Part shown: piece by piece, positions 11,301-24,529 of the stretch | Position numbering within the stretch: the first letter of the stretch is position 1 | Layout of the letters: every line of letters begins with the position of its first letter | Origin: Lutjanus erythropterus | Lineage: Eukaryota; Chordata; Actinopteri; Lutjaniformes; Lutjanidae | Direction: 5' to 3' | NCBI GenBank assembly: GCA_020091685.1 | Contig: CM034599.1 | Span: 26,969,922-27,033,921, forward strand | Length of the DNA stretch: 64,000 nt | Position numbers and translations under genes: made by a program | Notes under the pieces: model-generated | The model's input: the letters and a program-made list of their open reading frames with translations, nothing else | Told to the model about the DNA's origin: nothing | The model's database searches: none

Positions 11301-14300
11301 ATCATCATCCTTGTAATCGTCCTTTTTGCCATTATCATTTAATAGGGCGCTCGCTTCATGCCCCAAAAATATGTATTTCAATAATGAAACAATCATAAAC
11401 GTGCAATGCCAATTTGATTATTGTCTTGAATTGACGACTACTAGTTGACTTTGAAAATCTTTAGTTGGGGATAGTCCTAGTATGTTTTCATTCATGTATA
11501 ATCCCCAGAGAATAAGAATCACTGTGTTTTCGTTACCTTAGATTGAGCTGTTTTTTTTTACAGAGGGGGTGGGTACTCTTCCATGGAGGCTGCCATGTTG
11601 CACCACCATGTTTCTACAGTAGCCAAAAAAGGAAATACCAAACAATAGCTCTAGATAGAGCCTTTCATGAAGCATATGTTCTCCTACATTCTTGGATGGG
11701 AGGGCAAGGTGACATGTTTGCAATCTGCAAGCACTAAGCTAGATACCACTAAATTCTACACAGTGGTCCTTTAATAGGATGAAAGCATATCAGATATTTT
11801 GAAACAGCAAGAAGAAATGTGTCAGTAGGTTAGCACTGGCAACAACTCTTACGCACAATCTTCAAAGTTGCACTTTCAGGTTATGAAGTCCCTTGCATCA
11901 TTTGCATTCACACTCAAAATGAAAGATGGCCTAGAAGTGGCATCCTGTTAAACTCTGCAATGCACGAAATGCAAGGTCCACTTTTTTCTCAATTTCAAGT
12001 TGTTTATCAACTGTGAAAAGTTACATATGTGTGAAAAGAATCTGCCACATAAGCTGATGAAAACTGCAAGGAAATTTTGATCTGAGGGTGCATAAAATCA
12101 AGTTTGTGTTTCTAAATCTTTCTGTGCTTTTTCACAAAATCTTGACTTGCGTGAACTCATTTTGTTAAAGTTCAACAAGTTCTGTCAATAAGATGCCATA
12201 CCTCCTCCCAATAAGAGAGTACCATCATGCATCCGATTCTCACCTCACTCCTCAGATTTTCCACCTGCTGGTCCTTTTCTGAAATTAAGGCACTGTTTTT
12301 ATGGATGGACTGTTGTAGGGTGGCCTTCTCCTTGTCAAACTGCTCCTTCAAGGTGTTCTCACTATCAAATACACAATACCAACTAAATGTCAGAGGTCAA
12401 ATATACAATCAGACAACGTAGAGTAGAACTGGTCCCAAACCGGCAAAACTTTGAAATTCAATCTATGAACCTGAGATTGGGGCCTCTACAGAAATTTCAC
12501 AAACAGACAGAGAGAAAATTAAAAAACATTTCTTCTCTGGCAGTCGTTCAGTCAAAATATATGGTACACCATTTCTTCAGTCATTGTGGAAATAAAAAGT
12601 TGGAGATTCAGAGCACAATGGAGAAAAAACAGGCAACAAATTAAAAAAAAAAAAAGTCAGTAGTGAAAGCACACATGAAACTGTTAAGCTGGTGGGATGG
12701 GGCTGTTGTTAAATTATTTCCTGAATAATGACGTATGATGTATTGTGTTTAGTCTTTGTGTATGGTCACATTACATTTCTACACTCCCAGTCACCTTAAC
12801 TGAGGGCTGCATGAGAGACAAATTCAAGCACGCATTTTCTGTTTCAATGTGATCTCCAGCCCACACCGATGGATTCACTGGTCAGTGGTCATCTTTCTTT
12901 AGCTTTGACCAAGCAAATGTGCTTGGCTGAAACAGGCACACTGCTGTTTCACCATACTTGGAAATTGCAAAGTCATTATTCTGGCTTTTTTTTAATTTTT
13001 AATTATTTTTGGTTCTTTATCGCAGCATCACTCTCATACACTGTTAATATTTTGTGATTGCTCTGATCTAGGGCTGGGCAATATGGCTTATACATAATAT
13101 CTAAATATGTTTAGGCTATGGTGCAATAAATAGTATGTATCTCAATATATACACTTTCTCTAAAATACAGTAGCATAGGTCAGATATTTTTGTACAAATG
13201 CTTTGATACCAATATTTCTGCAAAATTGTAGAGATAACTATTAGAATTTTTTGATGAACAATGATCATTAATAATATGGATATGATGACTAAGTGGGTAA
13301 AGGCAAATGATAGAACAGTTAAAACTGCCTGGCAAATTCTGAAAATTGCATCGCTTTACTGTATGTGCCCCATCACAATATAAAAAAATCTTGGATGGTA
13401 TCTAGTTTCATATCACAATATCAATATATTGTACAGCCCTACTCTGATCAATACTTATTCATTAGCCACATCAGAATATGACTTCATGCCCTTTTTTGGG
13501 AAAGAGTGCAGGAAAATTGAATAGAAATGTAATGCGACTATAATTTACATGTTCCTAATCATCTGCCTACATACAGAGTATGTGGTTAACATGTTTGTAC
13601 TATTACATGGTTATGACTGACATCACATAATATTAAAATGGTGTGAAGTACCTGAAGGCATTAATTGGCAGGCTTTGAAGGGAAAGAACAACATGACATA
13701 CTATTCATGGATGAAAGCATCTGTGCTTATTTAGACAGGCTTTAACATACTGTTGAATTTTCAGAGATGTGAGAAACTGCCTGAGTCACAAAATATTGTA
13801 TTCTCTTACCTTTGCTTTAATTCTTTCAACTGTTTTTTGAGTTTTGTGTGCTCATCCTTGAGCTAGGAAAAAGAAAAACATAAGTCATGGTCTGAAACAC
13901 AACATTTTGTATATTTCTGTGATATTCTTTTAAAACGATGTAAAGTGTTGCACCTTCACAAGATCACTCTGGCCTTTGTGATTGCTATCAAGCTCCTGAG
14001 TCAGCCTGTTTTTCTCATCTTGCAGTGTTTGCAAGGACTGTGTCTTCACAGAATCAGCTTTTTTAAGCTCCTCACTGAATAAACAAAAATGTTAAAGTCA
14101 TCAAGAATTTTCTGATAATTCACAGACAACATAATTATATCAGCAGCCAGGATTAAGGATATACTCACATTTCCTGGCACAGACTCTTAGTCCTCTGAGC
14201 TTCTGTGCTAAGCTGCTCTTTGGATACATTCAGATCTTCCTGGTACTTGGCATTCTCTTTCCTCAATATGTTAAGCTACAAACAATATTGACAAATACAT

Positions 14301-17300
14301 TTTTACAACTAAAGACAGCACTTCTCTCACATATACTGTACTGCTCGATGAGAAGAGACACTTCACCACTGAAAGCTTTTGTTAACATTGTCTCTGCAAA
14401 TACCCATCTCTTACCTGGGTCTCCATCTCCTGCTTGGAGCTCTGGAGCTCTTCTAGCAATGTTTGGGCTTTGTTCTTCTCCTGCATCAAACTGGCTTTTT
14501 CTTTTGTCAGCTGTTCCAGAGCCTCAGCAGTCTTTCCAGAGGCCTCTGTAGCCTAAATGGTGCATGAACAGGATATTTGCTAAGGACAACAGTCTAAAAT
14601 CAAGAGTAGCAAATGGTTGGTTGACATCAACATTTAATGACCTCAACCAACCACCAACCAGAATAAGGAATTTGCAGGTCATTTGATAAATCTATTTATA
14701 ATGTATCATTTGGCTTCAACCAATGATCTCGTCTTAATATTATTTAATAAATTAACTGCATGCTTAATGAGTTTGCCATCTTAATTACTGATTTAGAATC
14801 CAAATTGTAGTCCATTGAAATTTCCACATACATTCTGGTTGAGAATTAACAACACAAACATTACACTAAGGAGAAAAATAATTAGTATATACTCTAAAAT
14901 ACTCTACAACCTGTGGTCTCAGAACGGATACTGACAACCAATTATCTATGTAATATGTAAGAAAAGGCAGATTAAGAATACAATTTCTATAAAGAAGTGT
15001 TTTCCCTTTTTCATTAATATGTGATGAAATCTAATTTCACAGCAATATGTTGAGAAATACCACCAAGTGTATTTAAGGGACAGTTCACCCCCCAAATCAG
15101 GAATTTGTTTCGACAGTTGAAAGAAAGTAGGTCCTACAAGAAATTGCAGTAACCAGCTATGTAAAGAACCATTGATTTTAAGATTTTCAAATTTATTTTT
15201 GGGGGGCTTTGAAAACCACAAACTTAGTGCCATTTAGTTCCATTATATTTGAGAGAAAGCAGACATCAAACCATAAGAATCCAAATGGATAAGCACTACA
15301 GGTAAGAGAAAAATCGACTTTTGATTTTGGGGTGAACAGCCCCTTTAACATTAATTATACCATCAAATCAAATGTGAACCCCCATTACATGGTGAGTGTC
15401 ACCTTAGACCTACATAATAATGTAACCCAGAAGAATTTTGCCTTATGTTAGATCACGTTATAAGCCCACAGGCAAAGGCTGGGACCTAAGGGTCATTTAC
15501 AGCAGTTAGTAAATGGAAGATGAAAGTTAGACACAAAAATAAAAGTAAAGGGGAAAGGGAAACAAAACAGCAAGCATGCAGTGAGTAGGTGACATAGCCC
15601 CAGCCACTCTAAGGTATATGTGATAGTGACTACTACTGGAGGAGGAATACCTCAAGCTGCTTAGAAATGGCATTTTTTAGTTGGGACTCAAGATGCCTGA
15701 CTTGTTGGGTAGCTTCATCTCTCTCCACCTGCAGGGCATCCTTCTGAACTGTTAGATTTGAGACGCTGGAGGAAATCTCTTCTTTCACAACAGCAGAAGC
15801 TGACACCTCTTCAATGGCTTTCTTGTACTGCTTTTCCAGAAGTTCTTTTTCAGACTGTAGGCCCTTGACGTCAACATCTAATTTTTTCTGGCTAGCGCGC
15901 AATTCGTCTAACTCTCCAAGGAGTTTTGTCCGTTCTGCTAGCCAATTTTTTTGGCTTGTGTGGAGAGAGGAAATGTCATGCTCCAATTTGCACTGTCCAG
16001 CTAAAAGGTCCTCCTTCTCTGTGGTCAGGGAGGCCAACCGTTTGCCCATCGCTTCAAGCTGAGATGATAGCTGTTCTTTATCTTCTGTCAGCTGCCTAGT
16101 TTCTTGCTCGCTCTGCTTCAATTGTGTTTTCAAAGCTTCCATCTCCATCATAGAGGACTTATTTTGCTCATCAGCACTCTTAAGGTTAGAGGAAATTTCT
16201 TTATTTTCTTGTGTAACTTTGGACAGCTTTTTCTGTAGCTCATCAGTTTGTTTGCAAAAACTGTCCTTGTCAGATAACGCTTTATTCCGTTCACTGGATT
16301 CAGCCTGTAGCTGGGTCTCCAGAAGGTTCTTGGCCTCTGACATTGATTCAGTCAGACATTTCAACTCCTGAATCTCCTGAGAGAGTCCCTGGTTCTCTTT
16401 CTGCAAGGACTGCACTTTTTTGTCAGCCTCAGTCTGCAGTGATTGCAGATGCCGACAGTCTTTTGTGAGGTTATCAATCTGTTTAACAAATTCTAAATTA
16501 CCCCTCTCAAAATCTATTTTTAGTTTACCGTGCTCTTGAACAAGTTCAGTTTTGCCTTTTTCAAGAGTTTCAATATCAGATTTATGTTTCTGCAGTTCAT
16601 TCTGTAGGTCAGCTTTATCTCGTTTCAGTGAGGTCATCTCTGCTTCAACCTCGCCTTTTTGCCGTTTAGTTTCCTCCAGCATAGTTGTTAACTGAGAAAT
16701 CTCTTGAATAAAGACAGCATTATCTCTAGAGTAACTATCTAACTGGTCCTTCGTTGTTCGGATATCACTAGCCAGCTTATCGCGCTCAAGAGACAGAGCA
16801 TTTTTCTCTGATATGGTTTTTGTGTGCTTCTCTTCCAATTCTCCATTCTCCCCTGCCAAACGCTCATAATCCATTTTCTGCTGCTCTAGTGTTGAATCCA
16901 GGCTCATCTTTTCTTTTCGTATAGCATGTAGGGCCATCTCAGTTTCAGAATGCTGAAGGCGAAATGCTTGCTTTTCTTGCTCAAATGATGATACTGCCTC
17001 TTTAAATTTCTCATTGGCCTGAGACAGTTGTTCTGTTGAGACTTGAAGCTTCTCTTTTAATCCTTCAATCTCTCTGATGAGCTCTTCCTTCTCATTACTT
17101 ACTTTTCTTTGGATTGCAAGCAAGTCCTCTTTCTCCTGCAGAAGGTGAAGCCTCTCAGAGTCAGTTACCTGATTACTTGTCTTAAACTCTTCCAGCATCT
17201 GGGTAAGGCTCATTTTTGAGGCTTTAAGTTCTTCACATTCACGGACAGAGGTCTCCAAATCTTTCTTTGTAACACTGAGTTTATTCTGGAGCTCCTCCTT

Positions 17301-20300
17301 CACTGTCTCAAGGCTCTTTTTATCTAACACAGCGGCCCTGATTTCAGAAGACAGCTCCACTTTCTCTTTTGTCAGTGTTTCTGTGAGGGCCTGTAGCTGA
17401 GTATTCTTCATTGTGAGATCTTCTTTTTCTAAGTTCAAGGATTTAAGTTTTGCCTGCAACTCAGCATTCTTAGCATCAAGAGTTTTTTTGGCATTTCTAG
17501 CAGAATCTCTCTCTAAAATAAGACTGTCCTTCTCACTTGTGAGCTTTGACCTGCTTTCACTGAGGTCGTCTTCAAGCCGGTTCCTCTCTTTGCAGACATT
17601 TTCATAGTCCTCGAGGAGTTGCTTCTTTTTAGCTTCAATTTGTTGAATGTCCTGTTGACGCTTAAGGAGCAAGTCACTCTTATCTGCATTTTGTCTTTGA
17701 AGTTGCTCGATTTGGGCCTGCTGTTTACCTTCATCTTGCCTCAGGTTTTTGTTTTCAGTCTGTATTTCCTGAAGAAGATCTTTGAGCTTCTCCAGCTCAT
17801 TTTTCAATAATATTCTTTCTTCATCCGAGTGCTTGTTCTTAGCGAGTAGTTCCTCTTGATTTTTTGAAAGCTCGTCTCTGGTTATTAGCAGTTCTTTCTT
17901 CTGGGCTGAAAGCTCTTGGTAACCAACTTCAAGGGCAGAGAGCTTAGTCTGCACATCTGACAGCTGTTTCTCCAGGTTGCTTTTCTCAGCCTTGACATCC
18001 TCGCTTTCTTTGCATTTATTTTCCAGATCTAGACTTTGCTTTTCCAGTTTTTGAGACAAATGTTCAACATCATGCTTGGAGGTGTCAAGCTCAGCAGAAA
18101 GACACTGGGAAAATAAAGTTGAAAGAAAAAAGGAGGGGAATATGTATACACAGGGAAAAGTAAGATGAATCAAAAAATAAACAAAGCAGATATGGGCATA
18201 AGTGATATGCAATTGGAAAGGTTAGGCTGCAGAAGAGTCAAAAAAATGGCAAAAGCTCACACCACAGCTTACACCACAATGCTTTCCAAAAATATATGGA
18301 ACATTTTCACTTCAGCCCTTACTTGATTTAAATAAATGCATTATTTACTTTGATACCAACAAATTTGACTGGCATATAAACACATACTGACTGCTGGCTG
18401 CTAGAGTGCATGACTACAATCACTTACTTGAATTATTGTGTTGGCACACACCACCACACCACAAGTATGTTCGATGTGTAATATTGTAATTTTAAATATT
18501 TTCCATTTAATAATAATTAATGAATAAAGTATACTTTATAAACCAACGTTGTCAATGGATGCCTCCCATGACGTAGAAATTACAGACAAAAAAATGTTGG
18601 TAGAAAGTGAAAATGTTCCACTTAAAAGAAATACCAGACTGATAAACAATGCTAGGAGGGGTACATAGCAAAAGAGGCTATCACTTGATGTAAATTGAAA
18701 CATACATCATTAACTAAATGTACAGTACCTAAATGGTAAATAGTGAACTTAAACTTCCTAAAATTCCTACCCAGTGAATAAATATATTTCTTTTTTTGTT
18801 CTGCAAACAGCTTATTAGATTTCTCTGATAACCATAAATTGTCTTAAAATACAAAAAGACAGACAAAAAGACATAATTTTATCAAGCGTACCCCTGCAAG
18901 CATATAGCCAGTGGCACCATCCAGTATGGAGCTACGATGAATATGAAAAAAGCTTATTGAACTCATGATTAGACTGAGCAACTTATCAAAAAAAAAAAAA
19001 TCTATATGACAGGTTTATGAGTGAAATGCTGTTGATAATATACATTAATGACAAAAATTCTTACAGTTACATATAGTCTCCCATAACTTTGTTGTAAAGC
19101 TTGCTTTCACATTCTGTTTTAGTGTTAGCACTGGTGTCATGTTTAATCCATCATGACAGGTGATGTCAAAAACATCATCTTTCATGATATTTGTATCTAG
19201 TAAATCACATTTTTCCTGATGATTCTGAATGACTGAGCCTTAGTAAAAACAACAGTACATCAAGAACCTTTTTTGGTTGGGCAAGATACTTGCAGAAATT
19301 TTAAAAACATGCTGATGTAACTAATGTGTCTACACCATTGAGGGTATGTCCTTACCTGAGCCTGTTCCTTATATGGCTGCAGCTCAGACACCAACTTCTC
19401 CAGTTTCTGGGTTTTGTCCTTGGAAGAGGAGAGGTCTTGCTTCAACTTGTCAACCTGACTCTGCAGCACCTCAACTTCCTTTGCATGGAGCTCGGAGGTC
19501 TGAGAGGTGGATTTCTCATGTGAAGCCTTCAACTCCTCAACCACGGTCTCACCCTGTTTAACTGTCTTCTCCTAGAAAATAGGAAGTACGAAAGGCAATA
19601 ACAAATCACATTCATGCATCTACCTACTTTTTAAGGACACACTTGAGTGAACCAGGTGGAAGAAATTTTACATTTTACAAATTATTACATATTTTAATGT
19701 CTATATATAAGTATTAATAAGTCTTGAAATCACTGAAAAACAATTCTCAAAAACAATCACTTTTTTTTGACTGCCCTACAATACTAACCAAGTTAGCAAT
19801 CTTCTCATCAAGGCTACTTATTTGAGATTGATGCGTATCTCTGGTCTCTTTCAGCTCCTGCTCTTTGCGAGACTGTTCCTGCTGAAGTTGTTCATTCAAG
19901 TGCGCCACCTTCTCCTTCTCCTCTGCTAGGTGATTCTGAAACTCCTCAAGCCTCCTGAGTGAAGAAAAAAATAGAGGATACTTGGTGACAGGTTAGATAA
20001 CTGATAAAACAGATTAACTATGGAATGGGATAAAATAAGATGGGAATGTTGACCAAAACTTGTCATTGTGAAATAATCAAATTCTGACATGATTGGTTTT
20101 ATTTCTTTAAGTGACATAATGGAGTAATATATGTAAGGGGGGCAGGAAATAATAAAGTGTGGTACCTTTCTTTCTGCATGAGGTCTTCATTCATTTTGGT
20201 CAGCTGTACTGAACTATCACCAGATGCCTTCATCATGTCTGAAATATCATTTGCCAGCTTGCTTTTGTCATTTGAAAGCTGCTCAAGTTTTTCATCTGCA

Positions 20301-23300
20301 GTCTTCAGCTTCCTCTCCAGCCCTGAGTAAAGATATGATGAGTTTGTTGTTGTTTAAGTTTTAATGAAAAAGGGGGAAAAACATAATAAAGGAATAATGC
20401 ATACTACTTACAAATAATTCATCATAAAAGAAAGCAGTTCAAATAGTCTCACCTGCAAGTTGACTTCTTAGAGACTCTGATTCTGTGGTCAGGGATGTAC
20501 ACTGCTCTTCCTTCTTACTGAGCTTCTCAAGTGTTTCTGCAAAAAACATGTTAGATTTTAGATACTAGAAGCTTTTGTAAACTGAAAAGCCCAAATAGTA
20601 TCAGATACTCTAAGAACAGGTGGGAAAAACATCTGACTAACCGAACAAAGATGAACTGCTTAAATCATTTACCTTGCATAGTTTTTGCTGATTTTGTTTG
20701 CTCCTCTGTGCTTTCAGACAACTTTTGTTTCTATGGAGAAAAATACTTGAATTATAAATTTTGAATTATGTTTAGTCATGTGACCAACTGATACATAGAA
20801 ATATTTTAGCTGATATTAACTCAATGATTATCTCATAGTACAAGAAGTTGCAGTAGAGAAATCCCAAAGACACATTTAAAGTAGTTTATAAACAGTGGCA
20901 CAATTGCATAGTTTTTTAGTTTTAAGCATGCTGAAAATGAAGAAGACCAATGACTTAAATCCTAATGCAAAAGAGGTACTGTATCCACATCCACAATTAA
21001 ACCATAAGCCTCACCAGGCCTCCAAGTTCCTTTTCCAGGGTGTTCTTCTCCTGCTGTACAGTAGTCAGACTCTGCTGTAAAGACAAGACCTCCTGCTGTC
21101 TGCTCTCCAACTGAGAACTCAATTCACTAACCTGTAGCACATGTCAAGTAAAAAAAATGTAGTGTACATAAGGCCCAAATCAAACGGCAAAGAAATGAAA
21201 CACCGAAAATTTAGTATTTCAATGGGGAGGAGGTGAATAAGAACCCACCTTGGCACCCTGGTCGTTTCCTTGGCTCTGAACCACCTCTAACTGACTCTTC
21301 AGGGCTACAAGCTCCTGGTTACCTTGTGCTACTTGGCTGCGGAGAGCCACCATTTCTGCCATCTGCTCTTTGGTTTCTCTGTCCTTGTCTTGGGCCTGTT
21401 GTGATAACATTGCTTCTTTCTCCTCAAGCTCCTTTACCCTAAGTTCGGCAGCATGAAGCTTTCCAAGGACATCCTCCATTTCCACAAGGTGCTGTTCCTC
21501 TGCTTTTTCAACACTGGACCGTAGTGATTCCTCCAATCGCTCTTTGTCCTCAGTCAAAGACAACAGTTGTCCCTTCAGTGCCTGCATCTCCTGAGTCCAA
21601 ACTCTGGCCTCAGCTTCATGTTTGGCTCCAGCCTCCTCAACAGCCAAACTGTGCTCCAACTTCAGCCTCTCTAGTGCACTTTTGGTTTCTACAAGTTCTT
21701 CTGTCTGGGCACCTGCGCCTTTGCTGAAGGAAACCTTCAGCTCCTCTATGGCTTGCTGGTGAGAGGCAATGGCAGACTCCAACTTCGAACGCCAGAGTTC
21801 AATATTGTCTGCATTCTCTTTCTCAGCCTGGCTTAAGCGCATCTGCATCTGCTCGTTGTCACCAGAGAGCCTTACAGATGTAGCCTGAAGCTGGGCAACT
21901 GCTTCACTATGGGCCTTTTCTTGAGCTTCTAGCTTCTCCTTGTATTTTGCCAGCTCTTCTTGCTGCTCAGCTTCTTGGGATGCCAACTGATCCCTCAGTG
22001 TTTTTATCTCCTCCAGAAGGGGTGAAAGAGTGGAGTTGGAGTCCTCAGAACCCTGCTGGGTGTCAAGACGCAGCTGCAGATCAGCTACCTCTCTTGTTCG
22101 CAGTGAAAGGTCCCTCTCGAGCTCCATAATACGGGATCTTTCCGACACAGTAGCAACCTTTAAAATCAGAATTCAAAAATGTGTTCCAATCTGATATATT
22201 GAACCATTTTGTACTAGAAGAATATTACAACATATCACATGGTTACTGAACAAATGAAAAAAATGCTAAACTGCATTAATAGATAACAAAGCATTTGGTA
22301 GTTGTAAAACTCAAAGGTTTCTGACAGTTTGCTTACTTAATGAGGTGGGCATTGATCCCCAAAACAAGGTGTTATACTGACCTCTTGTGGCTATAAAAGT
22401 GTATGATTCAAAAAATGGAAGTGAACATTGAAAGCATGTATGGAACTATAGCAGTGTGTAGACATTTTCCACCATCCTTTTTAACTGAAACTCTTAATCA
22501 CTGAATGAATTCCATTATTGATGTCATGCTTTAGAGGATGTATGAACTAAGAAAAATTCTCAGGGAGCACTGACATGTTCCGTTACTTCTATGTTAATCT
22601 AGCTATGTTCCAAATCTATCCCAGTGTTCTCAAACATGCATCTCTTCTTGCTGCGTTCACTTAATATTTAAAACAGTTTAAGGAGAGGCAAATTATGTAA
22701 TAAAAAGATTTTCTTGATAACTATAAAAAGGGAACCTGTATAAACTATGGCCCTTATCCTCACAAAACTACAGAGCTATATTTTTCCTGATACCCCTTAA
22801 GACTATAAATCCCCTACGCCAACACAAGGATGCATAGTCTGGGAGGTGGAGCAGGTTTTAGACTAGCAAAACGCAGGGACACCAAATAAGCAGGACAAAT
22901 GGATGCTGGGAAGGACTGGGGAAGTAGAACATAGGATAACTGAGAAAATGATTAGCTGGGACAGGGAGAAGTTTTGTCTGTCTGGTTAAGCAGTGATACT
23001 AGTAAAGCAAGAACGAGTTCAGATTGGGTAACTTATTGGAAAAAACAAACCCGCTTCCAAAAAAAGTTTGGAAACATTGTGTTGAACATAAATAAAAACA
23101 GAACGCAATGATTTGCAAATACTTCTCTGCATGTATTCTGTTTGATTGTTTTTTTGTAAATATACACTTATTCTGAATTTGATGCCTGCAACACATTTCA
23201 AAGAAAAGCATCCGTGATGGTATGGGGGTGTGTCAGTGCCCATGGCATGGCTAACTGTCATATCTGTTAGGGCACCATTAATACTGACAAGTACAAGGTT

Positions 23301-24437
23301 GCCATTCAGATGATTTCTTTTTCAGAGGTGTCCCTACTTATTTCAGCACATTCAGTGCACTATGGAGTGCTAAATACAACAAAGGAGACCCTGGACTGTT
23401 GAGTACCTGAAGTGATATTTCAAGCAACAATGGGAAAGAATTTCACTTTCAGAACTTCAAAAATGAGTGTCCTCAGTTCCCAAATGCTTACTAAGGGTTG
23501 ATAAAAGAAAAGGTGATGTAAGCCCCTATCCCAACTTTTTGGAATGTGTTGCAGGGATCAAATTCAGAATGACTGAATATTTACAAAAACAACATATCTT
23601 GTCTTTGTACTGTGAATACTGTGAAGTGAACACAGGTTGAATATATTTTGCAAATCACTGCATTCTGATTTTATTCGTTTTACACAATGTCCCAACTTTT
23701 TTGGAATTGGGCTTGTAGTACAAGTAAAAGAGCTGTCACTCAAGACAGCTGTAAGATGCATGTAACGATTGTTTTGATAGTTATGACAGAGAGTTATACT
23801 TTTCAATTCAAAAGAATTATGAGCAATTAGTTTAAATGTGACAGGAGAGTTAATATTTAAGAAATGGTTACCAAATTAATCTGTAGCGAATGCCACAAAT
23901 TAGGATCCTTCATTTGCAAATCGAACTTTACACAGGATGGACTGATTTGAGCATAGAAATAAACCTATATATGTGTTAATTTATTATTTGATTTATTTGC
24001 TGTAAAAGCAGAAGTATTATTTTTCTTGTGTGAAGCCCGAAAAATGCATTTGTGGGGTTCATTCACCACAAGCTCATACAAAGCAAAGCTCCAGTTACTG
24101 CTCGGCACCTTTCTGTACCCCTTGCAATTTTTTTTAGCCATTGTCCCCGGCCCAGGCCCCTTTTCAATCGCAGCACACTGCAGAGCAGAATTCATTACCC
24201 TAGTGTCTTCTAACTCTCTTTGGAGTTTCTCAGCTTTGGTCTTTTCAAAGAGAAGGCTCTGTTCAAGCTCCTTAATGTGGGCATGCTCCAGTCTGGTCTG
24301 CGTCTGTTAGTAAACAAGGGGAAGAGGAAGAGAACACACCAGTGCCACCATCACATGCCAGCCCAACGCAGACAGAGAGGGAGGGAGACAGGAGAGAGGA
24401 TGGAGGGGTTTGGATGATGATAATGGTGATGGTGATG

Positions 24438-24529
<92 letters not shown>

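Noticed and set aside
17413-17810. Ser/Leu/Phe-rich open frames on the strand opposite the giant clip1 exon
   Set aside because: Antisense shadows of Lys/Glu-rich coiled-coil codons; no independent signals.
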